This document shows, piece by piece, positions 1-13,100 of a stretch of 64,000 nucleotides of DNA; within the stretch, counting starts at the first letter, position 1; every line of letters begins with the position of its first letter. The position numbers were made by a program, and so were the translations under genes. Origin of the DNA: Phoronis australis (Eukaryota > Phoronida > Phoronidae); assembly GCA_002633005.1 (NCBI GenBank), contig NMRA01000101.1, positions 418,115 to 482,114 of the forward strand. Reading direction: 5' to 3'. A model generated the notes under the pieces. That model did no database searches, was not told the DNA's origin, and worked only from the letters and a program-made list of their open reading frames with translations.

Positions 1-140
1 GAATTATGATTCTCTTATTGTTGACCCAGTCTCTAAGATAAACCAATAGCGTCCTGAACGAGCAATAAACCTTAAGCAGTACGGCTTATCTCAGAACAGT
101 CATCCATCTGGATAACCTAGACGATTGCTTTTTAACCAAC

Positions 141-293
141 CTGGTGCAAGTTTCCATAAAGCCAATGTTTTTCGGGACCTGGTAGTTTGTCCACCTCTTT
201 TCCAATTCTTTTGATTTCGAGATACGTCTTGTAAAGCCACGCGAGAATAAACACGAGCAACGCAGAGAGAGCAAAACCTACAATGGCTGCCAT
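141..293 (-). CDS. Cytochrome P450 (CYP4-like), first coding exon, partial gene
   Basis: Read on the minus strand, an ATG at 293 opens 51 codons that end in frame at a GTTGGT donor (135-140). Residues 2-22 form a hydrophobic membrane anchor. They are followed by a basic stretch with KRIGKE and then the proline-rich hinge KLPGPEKHWLYGNLHQ, the usual order at the N-terminus of a microsomal P450: anchor, stop-transfer charges, PGP hinge. The wording after the hinge is closest to CYP4-type proteins, which often are omega-hydroxylases of lipids, but the haem-binding cysteine and other diagnostic regions lie off the left edge, so the family is inferred and the substrate unknown. The exon ends in phase 0. 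The gene is divergent from the GH1 gene, with about 0.7 kb between the two start codons. Confidence 0.6.
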
Positions 294-1003
294 GTTGTTA
301 ATTTTTCACCCCACAGAAATGCGAGACTGCCCGAAGTTCAACTGATACAGCTACGGTTGCTCTCTGATAAAAACGCCAGCAGTTGCTTTATCGTTGTTCA
401 ACATTGAAACCGGAGACACCTGGCGGGTTCATCAAATTCACGTCTTCGGTCATTCGCCAGTAGTCATGTCAGTGTCGGTCAGCTTGCAAATCTGACCTGG
501 GTTCTGTAGACGCAAGAACCTCGCAAAAACGGAGAAATCATACATGCGTTTGCGAGACATCGCTTTTATATAAATAGTTACAGTAAATTTTCGTATCTCG
601 CGGCTGCCTTGGAGTCTGTGGAGTTCAGTCCAGTTTACATCAGTAGATAACAACTTGCGAAGTAGGCTTAGTTTGAAATTATAAGACGAAATTCAAGGGA
701 CTTTAAAAGCTACATTTCGGGGATATTAAATTATTGGATCTGTCGCTTGTATTTGCTGAAAAAAAAAACGATTCATGAGTAAAGTGTTTTCAAGGCCAAC
801 AGACATTGGTGTATTTTCTAATACAAACAAGATTATGATGACCCATCTTAGGAACACAGTGTGAGCAACTGAGAAATTTCAGTGTTTACTCATAGATTGT
901 GGAGCGGGAACTTTACGACATATCAGTGATAAACTAAGGGCGTGCTTCACTGAGACAAAGTACCGTCGGTGCCTACAGTATGTGGCACAAAGAAGTCCCG
1001 GTC
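294..1003. promoter_or_regulatory. Shared upstream region of the divergent P450 and GH1 genes
   Basis: This stretch lies between the two divergent start codons. It contains no convincing coding exon; the short open frames have no recognisable composition. Promoters of both genes, and perhaps untranslated exons, should lie here. A TATA-like motif at 567-577 is the only core element I can point to. Confidence 0.4.
567..577. promoter_or_regulatory. TATA-like motif TATATAAATAG
   Basis: The motif sits 270 bp upstream of the P450 ATG and about 430 bp upstream of the GH1 ATG. Its sequence is a good TATA box in the plus direction, but distance favours neither gene strongly. Confidence 0.25.
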
Positions 1004-1163
1004 ATGGCGACTCTCCGTTATGCAGTTATTTTTGCGACCGTCATAACCTTTGCACATGGAGATGCGCTAGTTGGCGACTTTTACTATGGCGCGTTTCCTG
1101 AAGGCTTTGCTTGGGGCACGGCTACGTCTTCATACCAAATCGAAGGAGCTTGGAACGTTGACG
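1004..1163 (+). CDS. GH1 exon 1: signal peptide and first barrel strand
   Basis: It encodes residues 1-53, covering the signal peptide ending about AHG and the sugar-binding QIEGAWN motif. The donor GTAGGT at 1164 leaves phase 1, completing Gly54 with exon 2. Confidence 0.88.
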
Positions 1164-4100
1164 GTAGGTCATGGTTGATAGCTTGATGTACGTTAAGTTC
1201 CCCTCTAACATTTACAACAGGTTACTAATTGTTAGCGATCTTGCCAAAAGTGAAATTCATTATTTTATGACTACACAAATAACTGCTACAAGCTAAAAGC
1301 AACTTACTTAACGAATCCCAAGAGGTGGATCTACAGGGGAGGAAGAGGGGGGGTGTCAGTTCACTGGGGGTTCAACCCCCCTCGGGACACTGAGGATCAA
1401 AAATAAAAATTGAAAAAATTTTCGCCAGAAAAGCGAAATCAGCTTCTAAAAGTCACAAAAAATCTTACACGGGAGGGGGTAAACCACCTCCCGACCTTCC
1501 TTCCTGCCGGCGCTACGCGCCTTGGATTTGCTAGAATCTTAACTCCCCCTTACTGAAAACGTAGATCTGCCACTGAATCCATACTTCTCTCAGCAAAAGC
1601 AAGTTCGGTGTTTACCATGAGCACAAACTTTATTTCTGAGCGAAGATTGATATTTAAAACGAAGCAGAAATGCATCAATTACTTTTAGTTTTTATAGCTG
1701 TTGAAAATGACCGTGTTTGCTGTGATTGTTATATCAAATTTTTGTACAAATTCGGTTGACAAACCTTTGTTTGATTAACACATCAAATTAATTACCGTCT
1801 AACGGCTACAAACTCGCGTTCTGCCAATATGTTACTTTCGATTCAAACCCTTTGCCGCTTCAAAATCCATTATGGCGTCCTGTCGTTCAGTAACTTTTCC
1901 AGACGTGAGGGGTGCTGAACGTGCGATAATATCTGGCTTAACTTAACTTTCATTTTTATCAGCCCACCCTAGTCAGGCTAGATACGATCTGATCGGAGAT
2001 TAGAGCAACTATCAAACAAAAGAGCGCAGGCCCTCCAACCATCAACGCCAGAATGGAGTTAATTGGCTACGGGGGGTAAACTTCCCAACTTGTTGTTGGG
2101 CTATACAATCGAACAAGTTGGGAGCAACAGGATGTCGCCGTCATGGGCATAAATTTGTGATGGTAGTATTGCAGAGAACTGATCGTTTGTTATTGTTATT
2201 ATATAAAATGACCCGCCGTTTCATGTCAGCTGGATGCGTGCCATGTCAGTTTGATGCGTGTCATGTCAGCTTGATGCGTGTCATGTCAGTTTGATGCGTG
2301 TCATGTCAGCTTGATGCGTGTCTTGTCAGCTTGATGCGTGTCATGTCAGCTTGATGCGTGTCATGTCAGCTTGATGCGAGTCATGTCAGCTTGATGTGTG
2401 TCATGTCAGCTTGATGCGTGTCATGTCAGCGTGATGCGTGTCATGTCAGCTTGATGCGTGTCATGTCAGCTTGCAGAGTCTGATCTCAATTCTTTCCTAA
2501 GCCAGAAATCGCCTCTGCTTCAACTAAGGAACAGTTTGAGGTAAATTTCCTAACGTTAAGAGAAAAATCGCTTTTTGAGACGGAAGGTGAGTTTGCAGCC
2601 CTTTAAATTAAGTTAGAAGTAAATTTAAATTTTCGATCATCAACAACAGGTATAGTGTGATTGGAGCAATAAATGTGAACAAATGATGAGCAGAACTATG
2701 ACACAACTGATAACTGGCCTTGTAGTACGTCTTAGAAAGAGCTTAAATGAGCTAGAATAGGGAGACCATACACTGTCACACTCATTACCTTGGCGTTTCT
2801 ATCATTTACTGTACCACGTGAAGAAACTTGAAGTTACCGTATCTTATCTTATACATTATTTTGAATTGTTTGATATTGTGAAATTGCATTCGCAGCAGGT
2901 TTCACGAGGTTTCACAAAATTTTAAATTTGTGCAACACACACCTCTGATTTCAGTCGACAAAATTTATTTGGACAACAGTCGCTGTGGGCTGTCTTACTA
3001 GGGATAACGATCAATTTATCTGCGATAACCGATAATAAATGCAAGGACACGAGGCATTGGTGACTTTTTTATACCTCGATCAAAGATCAAGGTTCATTTC
3101 AATGTGTCACTGTTAATACAATTGTATTTGCTAAACTCGGCCCTTCGTCTTAAACGACCTGAAAGTTTGCAACTAGTGGAAACCGACTGATAACCTAAGG
3201 CTGCCAAGGATTACAAGCTATGCCTCACATGAATATCACCTGCTGTCCAATGAATAGAGAACCCATTATTGACTTTCAAGACTGCTTTCCATACTAAATA
3301 ACATTCGAAGTTAAGCAAGGTGGTCGGAGTAGAATAGCCAATCAAGTTTACGTCACTGAAGAAAATGAATTATTTCAAAGCATTTTATCTTGAACGTGTT
3401 TATTTTGACAGGTAAAGGCGTTCATATCTGGGACACATTCTGCCATGAAGGAGGAAAAGTTGACCGCAACGCCACAGGAGACGATGCTTGCAAAAGTTAT
3501 TACAAAGTTAATGATGACGTCAAGCTACTTAAAGATCTGGGGGTACGACGGATTAGATAAGTCTATTTTTGCTGATAAAGAACTGCACAGGCAATGATTA
3601 CTTGAACATGTTAAGTTTTGTAAATGAAAAATATAGTATTCGAGGAATAAGGCGCGTTTCCTCTAACCCAGCTTATTCCTTTTTCAAAACTTAAAGGGAT
3701 ACGAAACCCTCTTTTGGCGATTTCAACCAACCAGCTTTCCTTCTCCTGCTGACGCATCTTTGGCATCTCACTTGAGTGATGAAAGCAGGATTCATCTAAA
3801 AATTTATAGTATTGTGGTTCTGGTTGGGGTCTTTCCCTAGGGTCGTGTAACTTGGCCAAAATCGTAAGTAATGCTTGTTCATTTAGCAAACTTTGTAGGG
3901 CCAGTTTTTAAAATATCCTCCAAACTTTTGGAGATTGTCAAGGGTTACAGAGCATTATTTTATTTCAAAGAGCTGCATGGGAAATTCGTTGATAATATCT
4001 GTTCATAGGTCAAAACCATGTTTGGTATCCTTTTAACGATGTCAGACATTGAAAAAAGATTTTCTCATGTGTACATTTGATATTCACTAGGTTTCGCACT

Positions 4101-7100
4101 ATCGTTTCTCAATATCTTGGGCAAGGATAATGCCAAATGGCACGCTAGCGGGAGGAGTTGAACAGAGGGGCATCGACTACTACAGCCGGCTTATTGACGC
4201 TCTTCTAGCCGCTGGGATAGAACCCATGGCGACCCTGTATCATTGGGACCTGCCACAGGCCCTGCAAGACGTCTACGGTGGCTGGGAGGGAGAAGAGCTG
4301 GTATCTCACTTCACTGACTACGCGGACGTTTGTTATGCGAAATTTGGAGACAGGGTAAGATTTGTCGAAATTCAATAAAAGATTTCAAGTTACAGCCGGG
4401 CGACTGATCACACGGCACTAGATACTAGTGGCTTCCAGAGGACAAGGGCAATTCCACTTTTGTTTTAAGGGCATCACTTTTAATCGCCTACATCAGGAAG
4501 TGAAAAATGTTGTCCCATACCACCTGCTGCAACGAAGAATACTTCCTGGTAAAGCTAGGTGGTGATGGAAAATCACCAATTCTACTGGGATCAGCCCCCA
4601 TTGATGCATGCAATAGTTAAGATAGTACGAACAATTGGTCGCTACAATTGTTCGACCTGATTATCTGATAAACTTCATTTCTAATAACTAGTCGCCCCTA
4701 CCTGGGGGGGAGTAATTGCCCTCAGATTCGAGTGTCTGTGGAAAGTTCACTCAACACCACAAAAATTCGGGCAATGCTTCACCATTAACTCAAAAAACAC
4801 GACTAGGAATGTACAGAAGCCTTTCGTCAGAGAAATATGCAGAAAATAATTAAACCATTCACGTGGGGAGGATTTGTGGCGATCTGGGTGTGGGTGGAAT
4901 TGATGGGAGAAAAATTTGTCCGATGCTTATGTTCGGGCAAATTTATATCATTTGCCTCAGGAGCAGCCAAGTCCATATCTGCCTAATATGCTTATCAGGG
5001 TACCTGATAATGAATACCTCCATATCTTTTTCTAAGGTTATGTAGGACCTTATTGATAAGTCTGCGTAGTTAGCTACTAAAAGCGTATTGGTTCTTATGC
5101 CAGAAATCATAGCATTTTCTTGTTGACTTTTTATCAGTCCGCTTTTGATTAGGCCACGTGATCATATCTTTGAAGTAATGTTTATCAAATAAAAAATAGT
5201 ACACTGATAGCTAAACAACTGTATCAAAACGCTGTCATAGTTTTCTAAATTATCATTTCGACCCTCATGCAAAAATTCAACACTTTAAAACATTCCTGGC
5301 AATGTTTCGGAGAGCAGTAGATAAGACATAGTATGCGAATGTTTCATATTAACCCCAACTGTAACTTCTGAGGTGTTCCGAAGTTAGTCAGTTTTGGATA
5401 TTTGCATGTTTCTAAATAACCTTTAAGGTTAAAAGTGGAGCGAAATTTTGTACGCCATGTATGAACGATATCTTTCCCCGTAGGTGTCAGCAATGTTATG
5501 AACCCGGAAGCCATATAACGACCTTACTACTTTTGAAGTACCAAATAAATCCAATTGACAGTGATGGGAAATCGCGTTTGAATCAAGTTCTGCTAGTCCT
5601 TACTTCTGAAATTGCAAATGTCAAATTATATGCCCGTATGTATGAGATTAAATGAATGGCAAACCCGGTTTTGGTCTAGTAAATGAAATCAAAAATGACT
5701 TTTCCTAACCAATTCTGGACAACAAAGTTATGCTCTGTTATCCTCGTCAACCATTAAAAGTCCGGACCAAATGTTAAAAACCCTAGCAAAGTCTGCTAAA
5801 CATGCAAGCGTGTCCTACCAGTCACGCGACTACCACCCGTCAATAAATGCAATATCCATCTTGACACGGAGGGTATGTTTTAGTTAAATGTTCCTTTTAT
5901 TAATAAAGTGAGACGCCAATGATGCATTCGAAGGAGACAGAATAAAAATGGCCCAACTGGTAAAATCAGCAATTAAAACAAGGTTTGGCATACCTTTAAT
6001 ACTAAAACTTGTTTTGGACTCAAGTGGAATAAGAACCTGTTTCCGTGTGCAGGCACACTTTCTTTTTCAATTGAATGTATTAGCGACGTGATCTATCAGC
6101 TCTTTCTCTGGAGGCAAGCAGTTCAGTTCGTGGCTCCGTCTACGGTCGACTGTATAGACAAACACGCCTACAATGGCTTGAGCCAAGCCAGTAACAAAAG
6201 TTATACCGTAACGTACAATTCTTCTAATACGTACAGGTGAAACTGTGGCTCACATTCAATGAACCGTGGGTTATTGCGTGGTTAGGCTACGGAGTGGGGT
6301 CGAAGGCACCAGGGATCAAAGAGCCAGGCACTGCGCCCTACAAGGCAGCGCACACCATGATTAAAGCGCACGCGAAGGCCTACCGAAGATACCATGCTGA
6401 GTATAAATCAACCCAGAAAGGTATTAGATCTAAATCATTCCGATGACCTTTCACTACGAGGCAATCCTCTTCCATTTGTTGGCTCATTATTTATGTGTTT
6501 TCAACAGAATTTTTCTCATATCTTAGATAATGTGATCGGCCGTCAAATTAAGATTTGTAAGGTATTAAAATTGCAGTCTATGCGCCATTCAATTCCCTAC
6601 CGTTTACAATATTTTTCGGAACTCCTGTAACGGTTTTCTGACAGGCAAAGTTTCAATTACTCTGAATGCTGACTGGAAGGAGCCCAAAGACTGGAATAAC
6701 CCCAAAGACGTTGAAGCGGCGGAAACTGCAGAAGAGTTTATGTTGGGCTGGTTTGCTCACCCTATCTTCGTAGACGGCGATTATCCCGAAATCATCAAGA
6801 AACAGGTACAAGTTCATTACTTTACTTTCCCCATTGATAGTATAGACAACAAGACTATAATATTTGGACAAACAGGGGAACAGCTGGTGAAAAATTTCAT
6901 TTTAGTTTTAGCAAAGTACCATGTTTATACGCAAAATATGTTCATTCAGGTCATCAGTTGACACAATGAGAGAATTTCTTTAAAAACGTTATAATTAAAG
7001 AAAAACACCTTCTGGAAAATTGTAAGTTTCCCAATTTGCAACAAGATGATTGCTTTTTCATATCTTTTGGAATAATTTTGTTTAAATATGAGCGCATCCC

Positions 7101-10100
7101 CGGAAATTGTTTCGCGTTATATCCAGCTTCTCATTCACTTCCTTGCATATATTCATAAGTAAGACCGAACTCAGAGGAATAGGAGACACCTTTGTGCAAT
7201 GTTTGATTGTCAGCCAGTAAAGCCAGGATTCGAACCCGGGTCTCCCAAACGGGAGTCCGCAGCTCAAACCAGTGAGCAACACCGGCTGTCTCCTCAGCAA
7301 CTCCTACTTAACTGTTGTCCTGGGATTTTGTGTGTGCGTGCGTGTGCGTGTGCGCGCGCGCGTGTGTATGTGTGTGTGTGTGTGTGTGTGAGGGTTGTTT
7401 CGATGTTATACGTTTAGTAATTATTGCTGTATACTTTGTAATTGATCAAATGGAATATAATAAGTTGATACACATTTCACCCATTTGATCTTTTGAATCA
7501 GTTTGCAGAATAACCCAGGCTCTGCACGCTTACAGTGACAAACTTGACGAGGAACCAAAAGGCTTTCTACACTCTGAGAGGACATTGCAGTCGGTTACAT
7601 CACCAACTGTAATTCCCCGTTGCAGGCTTTTAGACCCCACGTCAATGCAAACTCAATCAAAATCATAATACCACTGGCAATGGATTAATTTACAATGTCG
7701 GGTCTTCTAACGTTTACACCAGTGTATGTTGATTTAGACCTTTTACGATTATGAATTTGATTTCAACTTGTTCCTAAAGGCCCTTTTGTATTGACCTAAC
7801 TCCGGTCTGAGCGGAGCGTCGACGTAAACAGCGCAGTTAACTGGACCGTTCATATTGGCTTCGGTAGTTAATGAATATCGAAGTAAACTGTTGGTGACGC
7901 TGTCGTCAACGAAGTTATCGCAAGGTAGCGCTGCACCCTAAGCTTTTCTTCAATGTGACAATTTGGGAACATCTACATGTGCTAACTGACATTAAACTTA
8001 TTTTTAAATCAATTGGTTATTATTAGAGCAAAATATAAGCAGCTATTAGTGACGGCACAACCCTGTAACTGTTGACGATAACAGTGGCACCTGGCGATAA
8101 CTTCGATTGGACCGAAGTTAACCGTTCATACTGCACCGCAACTCCCCGAACCATCGACGCGTCGACATTAGTTTGAAAGGGCCTTAAAATATTCAGATAA
8201 GAGGCGATTTCTGTGCTATAAAATGACAAACAGATGGTTATTGTTTTGACCAGGCTAAAAGTTGCCTTATCCAAGGGGTCGTTTTGTATGCCGAAAATGG
8301 GCCCAAGCCCAGACACTGCTTCTCATTTGGGTAAGGAACAGAGACCAGTTTGTTTAGAGGTTACAGGTCTAAATCAGCAGATTGTTTTGGCGGAATCTCA
8401 ACAATTAAAGCATTTTGTTTAATATGTATTTTCATTGCAAAATTAACGACATGTACCTGCGCAATATCCTTGTATTTGTCTTTTTTGTTTGTCTAAATTA
8501 TTACTCTTTGACAGAAGTGAAATTACGGAATATTTCATCTCATTGTGACACTGTCTTCGTTGTTGTTTTACGCAACTAGGACGCTGGGCCCAGGGGAACG
8601 AGTTTTAGGTTATTTTAATGTACCGGTAACCTAAAACGCTTTATACTTAGTGCTTACTCACGTGTTTTGAATGGATGTTGGCAGGTGGCGAAGCATAGTT
8701 CCATGGAGGGTGAAACGAACAGTCGACTGCCTTCATTTACCACGGAAGAGATTAAAGAAATAAAAGGTACCTGAATTTCTCTTTCTTGGTGGTGTAACAG
8801 TATTAGCCCTGTTCCGCATAGAACTGCCCTCCTTTGGAGACGAAAGAAATCACATTGTTTTAGTTCTTGAAATGTCTGACATGTTTGTGTTTAGAGTCAG
8901 ACCGATTAAGCAAAGAACAACACATTGTGCATGTAAAAATGCTTGTCCTGCTTAGCAAAGTTTCCATTACCAGCCATGCAACTCGGATTAAAAGAAACGA
9001 ACAAACAGGATGCCTGGGTGTAACCACAGAATGCTAGTGTCGTCTTTGTATTTCGGCACAGGCGACTATTGTGCCCGTGTACTACACTAAGTACTCCACT
9101 GCGTGTGATCGTGGAATTTTTGGAATAATTTTTGATAGTCACCTTGTGGAAAAAGGCGCTCTCTCTCATCTCAGTTAGCCCGGAGCGTTGATGACGCCAG
9201 TCTTTTACCGCTGGTATAGTTACATATATATGCATGTGCATCGTTTAGAAACACGCACAGTTCATGAATTCAACACAAAAAGTTTATGTGGTTCGGGTAG
9301 CCGAACTTACAGCTGTTGCAAGTTGTACGCTATTAAAGGTACTTAGTATGTATTCATTTTAGTGGGTTTAACACATTCGACTGTCGTATTACCGTGTGAC
9401 AACACAAGGGTTGGTTTGACCGTAATTCAACTTCCCTGCTCATGTCATCAGGTGCTTTATCATTGAGTTTAAAATGCATGTACCCCACTCAGCATTCTCT
9501 GTTCTTTAGTCACCGAATACGGAAGATCGTTCATTTGTTGTACAAAGCACGCTGATGTCAACCACAAAAACTATGAAGAGTTTCGGCCCAGTAATCCTCA
9601 GTTAACAAATCAGCATGATACACGTGCACAAGGACAACTTTCTTTCATAAATGTCGTACCTCCAGTACTGTCCGTATTTGTCCATACAGGTTCTTATGAC
9701 TTCTTCGGCCTCAACCATTACACCACTCAGATTGTTCAATATCAAGAGCAAGTCACCGTCGCAGCCAACTCCAGCTATGATTATGATCAGGACAGTGTGA
9801 CCTCAACAGACCCTAGTTGGCCATCGTGCGTATCAATTGACTAAACACTAGTAGTGATCAAGAGTAACATGTAAATTAGTCCACGTTTATAAACACCACA
9901 TTCTCGTTTTTGTCATTTTTACTGCCTTAGACCACTTACTGCATTAAAACTTGTTCTCAACTTGTCATTGCATGCTCAAATGGGACCCAACTGATTTATG
10001 GATTTGCAAAGAATGTGACAGTTCCTTGCTTTTTGAAATCATGATCCACACATAATATAACACATCGAGAAAAGACACCTTCGAGAGCACTGTCTCAGTA

Positions 10101-13100
10101 AGAAATATCCAATTGAAATAATTTTTATTATTTTGCTTTTAAGCGATTACCTGCCATTTTTCACCAGTATTGCCGAAACCACTCTTTACACTGTGCCATA
10201 CAGTCATGCAGTTTTGCGTCAATGTGGTGTCTGTTATTACCCTGTCTTAAGTTTTAAATTATTTTTTCAAATTTGACAAGTTACTTTGTAATGTTAGAGT
10301 TTAAATTGATGTACCTATACGTTTTCCCGCTTTCCCAATACACACGCTAACACAAACACGCACACACGCACGCGCACACACGCACGCACGCACGCACACA
10401 CCCCACACACGCACGCACAAGCGCGCGTACACACACAACACACCCACACATACATATGTATGGTACATTATGACGTCATCCGCGTCCGTCCGTTCGGCAT
10501 GAGTGGAATTTCGGACAAGTCCAATCACCAGCGTGTCCCCTATAGTATCAACTATAGTTTTTGCTCGACAACGTATTCTGGTCCACCTGTGTGTTTTCGA
10601 GTCTGCACTCTCGCTGGTTCCTTGCGTGCCGCTAGGTGGTCGGTAGCCAGCACGCAGGTATCACTTAATTTTCATCGGGAATTTTTTACGCCGGCGTTTC
10701 TGATTGGCTGGTCATGTTATCTGACATTGCTTGCTAGCATAGTACGGTAAATGGCAGGCGTTTTCAAATTTGGAATTGGAAATGTTCGTCAAATACAGGT
10801 ATGTTTTTCATATAGTGTCCAATTCGATTGTGGATTGGTGGATTGGCATGCATTCGTGTACACGTATGTGCGTTTCATTCTTTTTAAATTCAGTAGAAGT
10901 CGACGATAAATTAACTATAGGCATCCCTCCGTCGTTGCTCAAAAACCAGAATTTAACTATAATCGTGTTTGCTTGCTCTGAGAAAACACCGAAGAACACG
11001 TTCACATTTTTTGGGGGAAAGTAGGTCTAAACCCAATAAAAACTCTGGTCAATGGAGATAGACTTCTCTTGTCACTAGTGTCAATGGTTCACAGCCTCAC
11101 AGACTTTATACGAGCAACTAACTTGATGGAAAATATTTCCAAGCAGAGGTGGAGCTACGGGGGGGAGGGGTGTTCAGGGGGTTCCAACGGCTCCCCTCGG
11201 GACAGTAACAAAAATAAAAATTAAAAAAATGTCACCAGGAAAACAAAATCAGCTGCTAAAAACCAAACAAAATCTTACACAAGAGGGGGAGCGCCCTCCC
11301 GACTCTTCCCTACGCTCCGCGCTACGCGTCTCGGATTCGCGCGAATCCCACCTGCCCCACCACCCCTTAACGAAAGCGTAGATCTGACACTGCCAAGATT
11401 AGATGCCACAATTCCGAAGGTTCGCTATTCCGAAGATCCACTACTCCGATGGTTCGCCACCTTCGAAAGTTCACTATTTCGAATGTCTACTATTCCAGAA
11501 CCAGAACTCCGACAGTTATTTTTTTTCTTAATATAACCACAGTCCCTGGAGTCGCTTTCGCATTACATACAGGTTCTAATTCATACCCTTCCGCATAATT
11601 ATTCACTAGTAAGACTGAGCTCAGAGCAGTTGCAGACACCTTTGTGCAATGCTCGATTGGAAGTCAGTGAAGCCAAGATTAGAACTCGGGTCTCTCTCAA
11701 ACAGTAGTCTAGGCCTCAAACCACTGAGCCAAACAGTTCATTACTCTGCTAATGAGTCGTAACAAACGTGAATAAATTATTGTATTTGTGTCCATCTCGT
11801 AACCGTGTGCAAAAAGTTGACTAGTTCTCAATATATTGATCGGTTCCAATCACTGCCAATAGTGATACTTGAATCTAACTAACGACTCATTCTCAATATA
11901 TAGGGACAACATCTGGGGAACGGGTCTGGTACGGATGCAGCGACTAACGGTTTTGAATTTAAGAAGACTGAATGGGGCTCACTGACTATGTGAAGACTGG
12001 CAGTGACATGGTAGAATGCTAACTACATTTAATTTCGACCCGCCGTGTGCATGGTTCCGGTGGGTGAGGTTCAGGCGCAGCGGCCCTAAACTTTTCAGTT
12101 GCGCTGTGAAATGATGCTACGTTGACATGGATTTGAAGAATGTATCGTGTTTCATAATTCATCAATATTCCCACTCCAAATTGTTTAAAATGAAACAACG
12201 TTAACACGGAAAAATGTAACTAGATAAAAAGTTTCGTTTAGTTAATCTCCGACTAAATATTTCTGACCGAGAAGTTGTAATCCCTCATTTAAGCATGCCT
12301 GATTTGAAAATTTGGCAAGAAGTAACGAGGGTAACGTTTTGGACCACATTACATCCGAATTGAGTCCCGTTCTTTGCGAACAACCGTCACGGCGTCGCTA
12401 GTTCCCTGCGTGCCGCTGGGTGGTAGCCAGTACGCAAGTATCACTTAATCCTCGGGAAATTTTTTTACACCGGCGTTTCTGATTGGGTGGTCGATTTCTC
12501 AACAAGCAGCACTTTTCCCAAACAAACTGACATGACTGATGGAGGAAGTGTAAATGTGCTCTGTTGTACAGACAAATCGGTGCTTAAAATTCCTCTTTGA
12601 AGAAATGTGAATTCCAGAACACTGTGGTTGCGCCTTTCGGATTTCATCTTTCTACTGTCACTGGCTTTTGTTTTCGTTACTGTCCTGTATTTATACAGTA
12701 TGAATAACACTCTTGATAAATCGGCCAGATGACGGCGTGTTTATTGTACATGCATGTGTTTCTGAGCACGCGGCTATTAAAAATACTGCAGAAACAAAAT
12801 AGTTGCTGCTACGCCACTTGCATGGACAAGGTTAAAAATCGTCCATAGTTTCCAATTTTCTCACTTTGTTGTAAAGCTAACCAATGACTTTCGAGGTTAC
12901 AGCAATGATAAAGCGCGTGCTACTGCCTGCTACCTGCGTGCTGGCTACCATCTAGCGGCAAGCAGGGAACCGGGGAGCCGTCACGGCATCCTCATCTCTG
13001 GTATTACTAATTCCGTCTCATCTCAAAAAACATAGAACTGAGAGTCATCGTTGTGCATACAAATTTCTGTCCCCCCTGATTAAGCTGCGCCAACTCAGGG

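Larger units (their letters stand above)
1164..3411. other. GH1 intron 1
   Basis: It holds a hAT-like short element (1321-1574) and a 20-bp tandem array (2222-2473). I see no coding exon in the remainder. Confidence 0.8.
6806..8684. other. GH1 intron 5
   Basis: It holds a tRNA-derived SINE in reverse orientation (7140-7310), a (GT)n tract (7329-7390) and a fold-back element (7777-8190). No exon is seen. Confidence 0.75.

Noticed and set aside
2222-2473. CRISPR-like array
   Set aside because: Contiguous 20-bp units without unique spacers in an animal intron; a minisatellite. The same applies to the 66-bp and 58-bp arrays.
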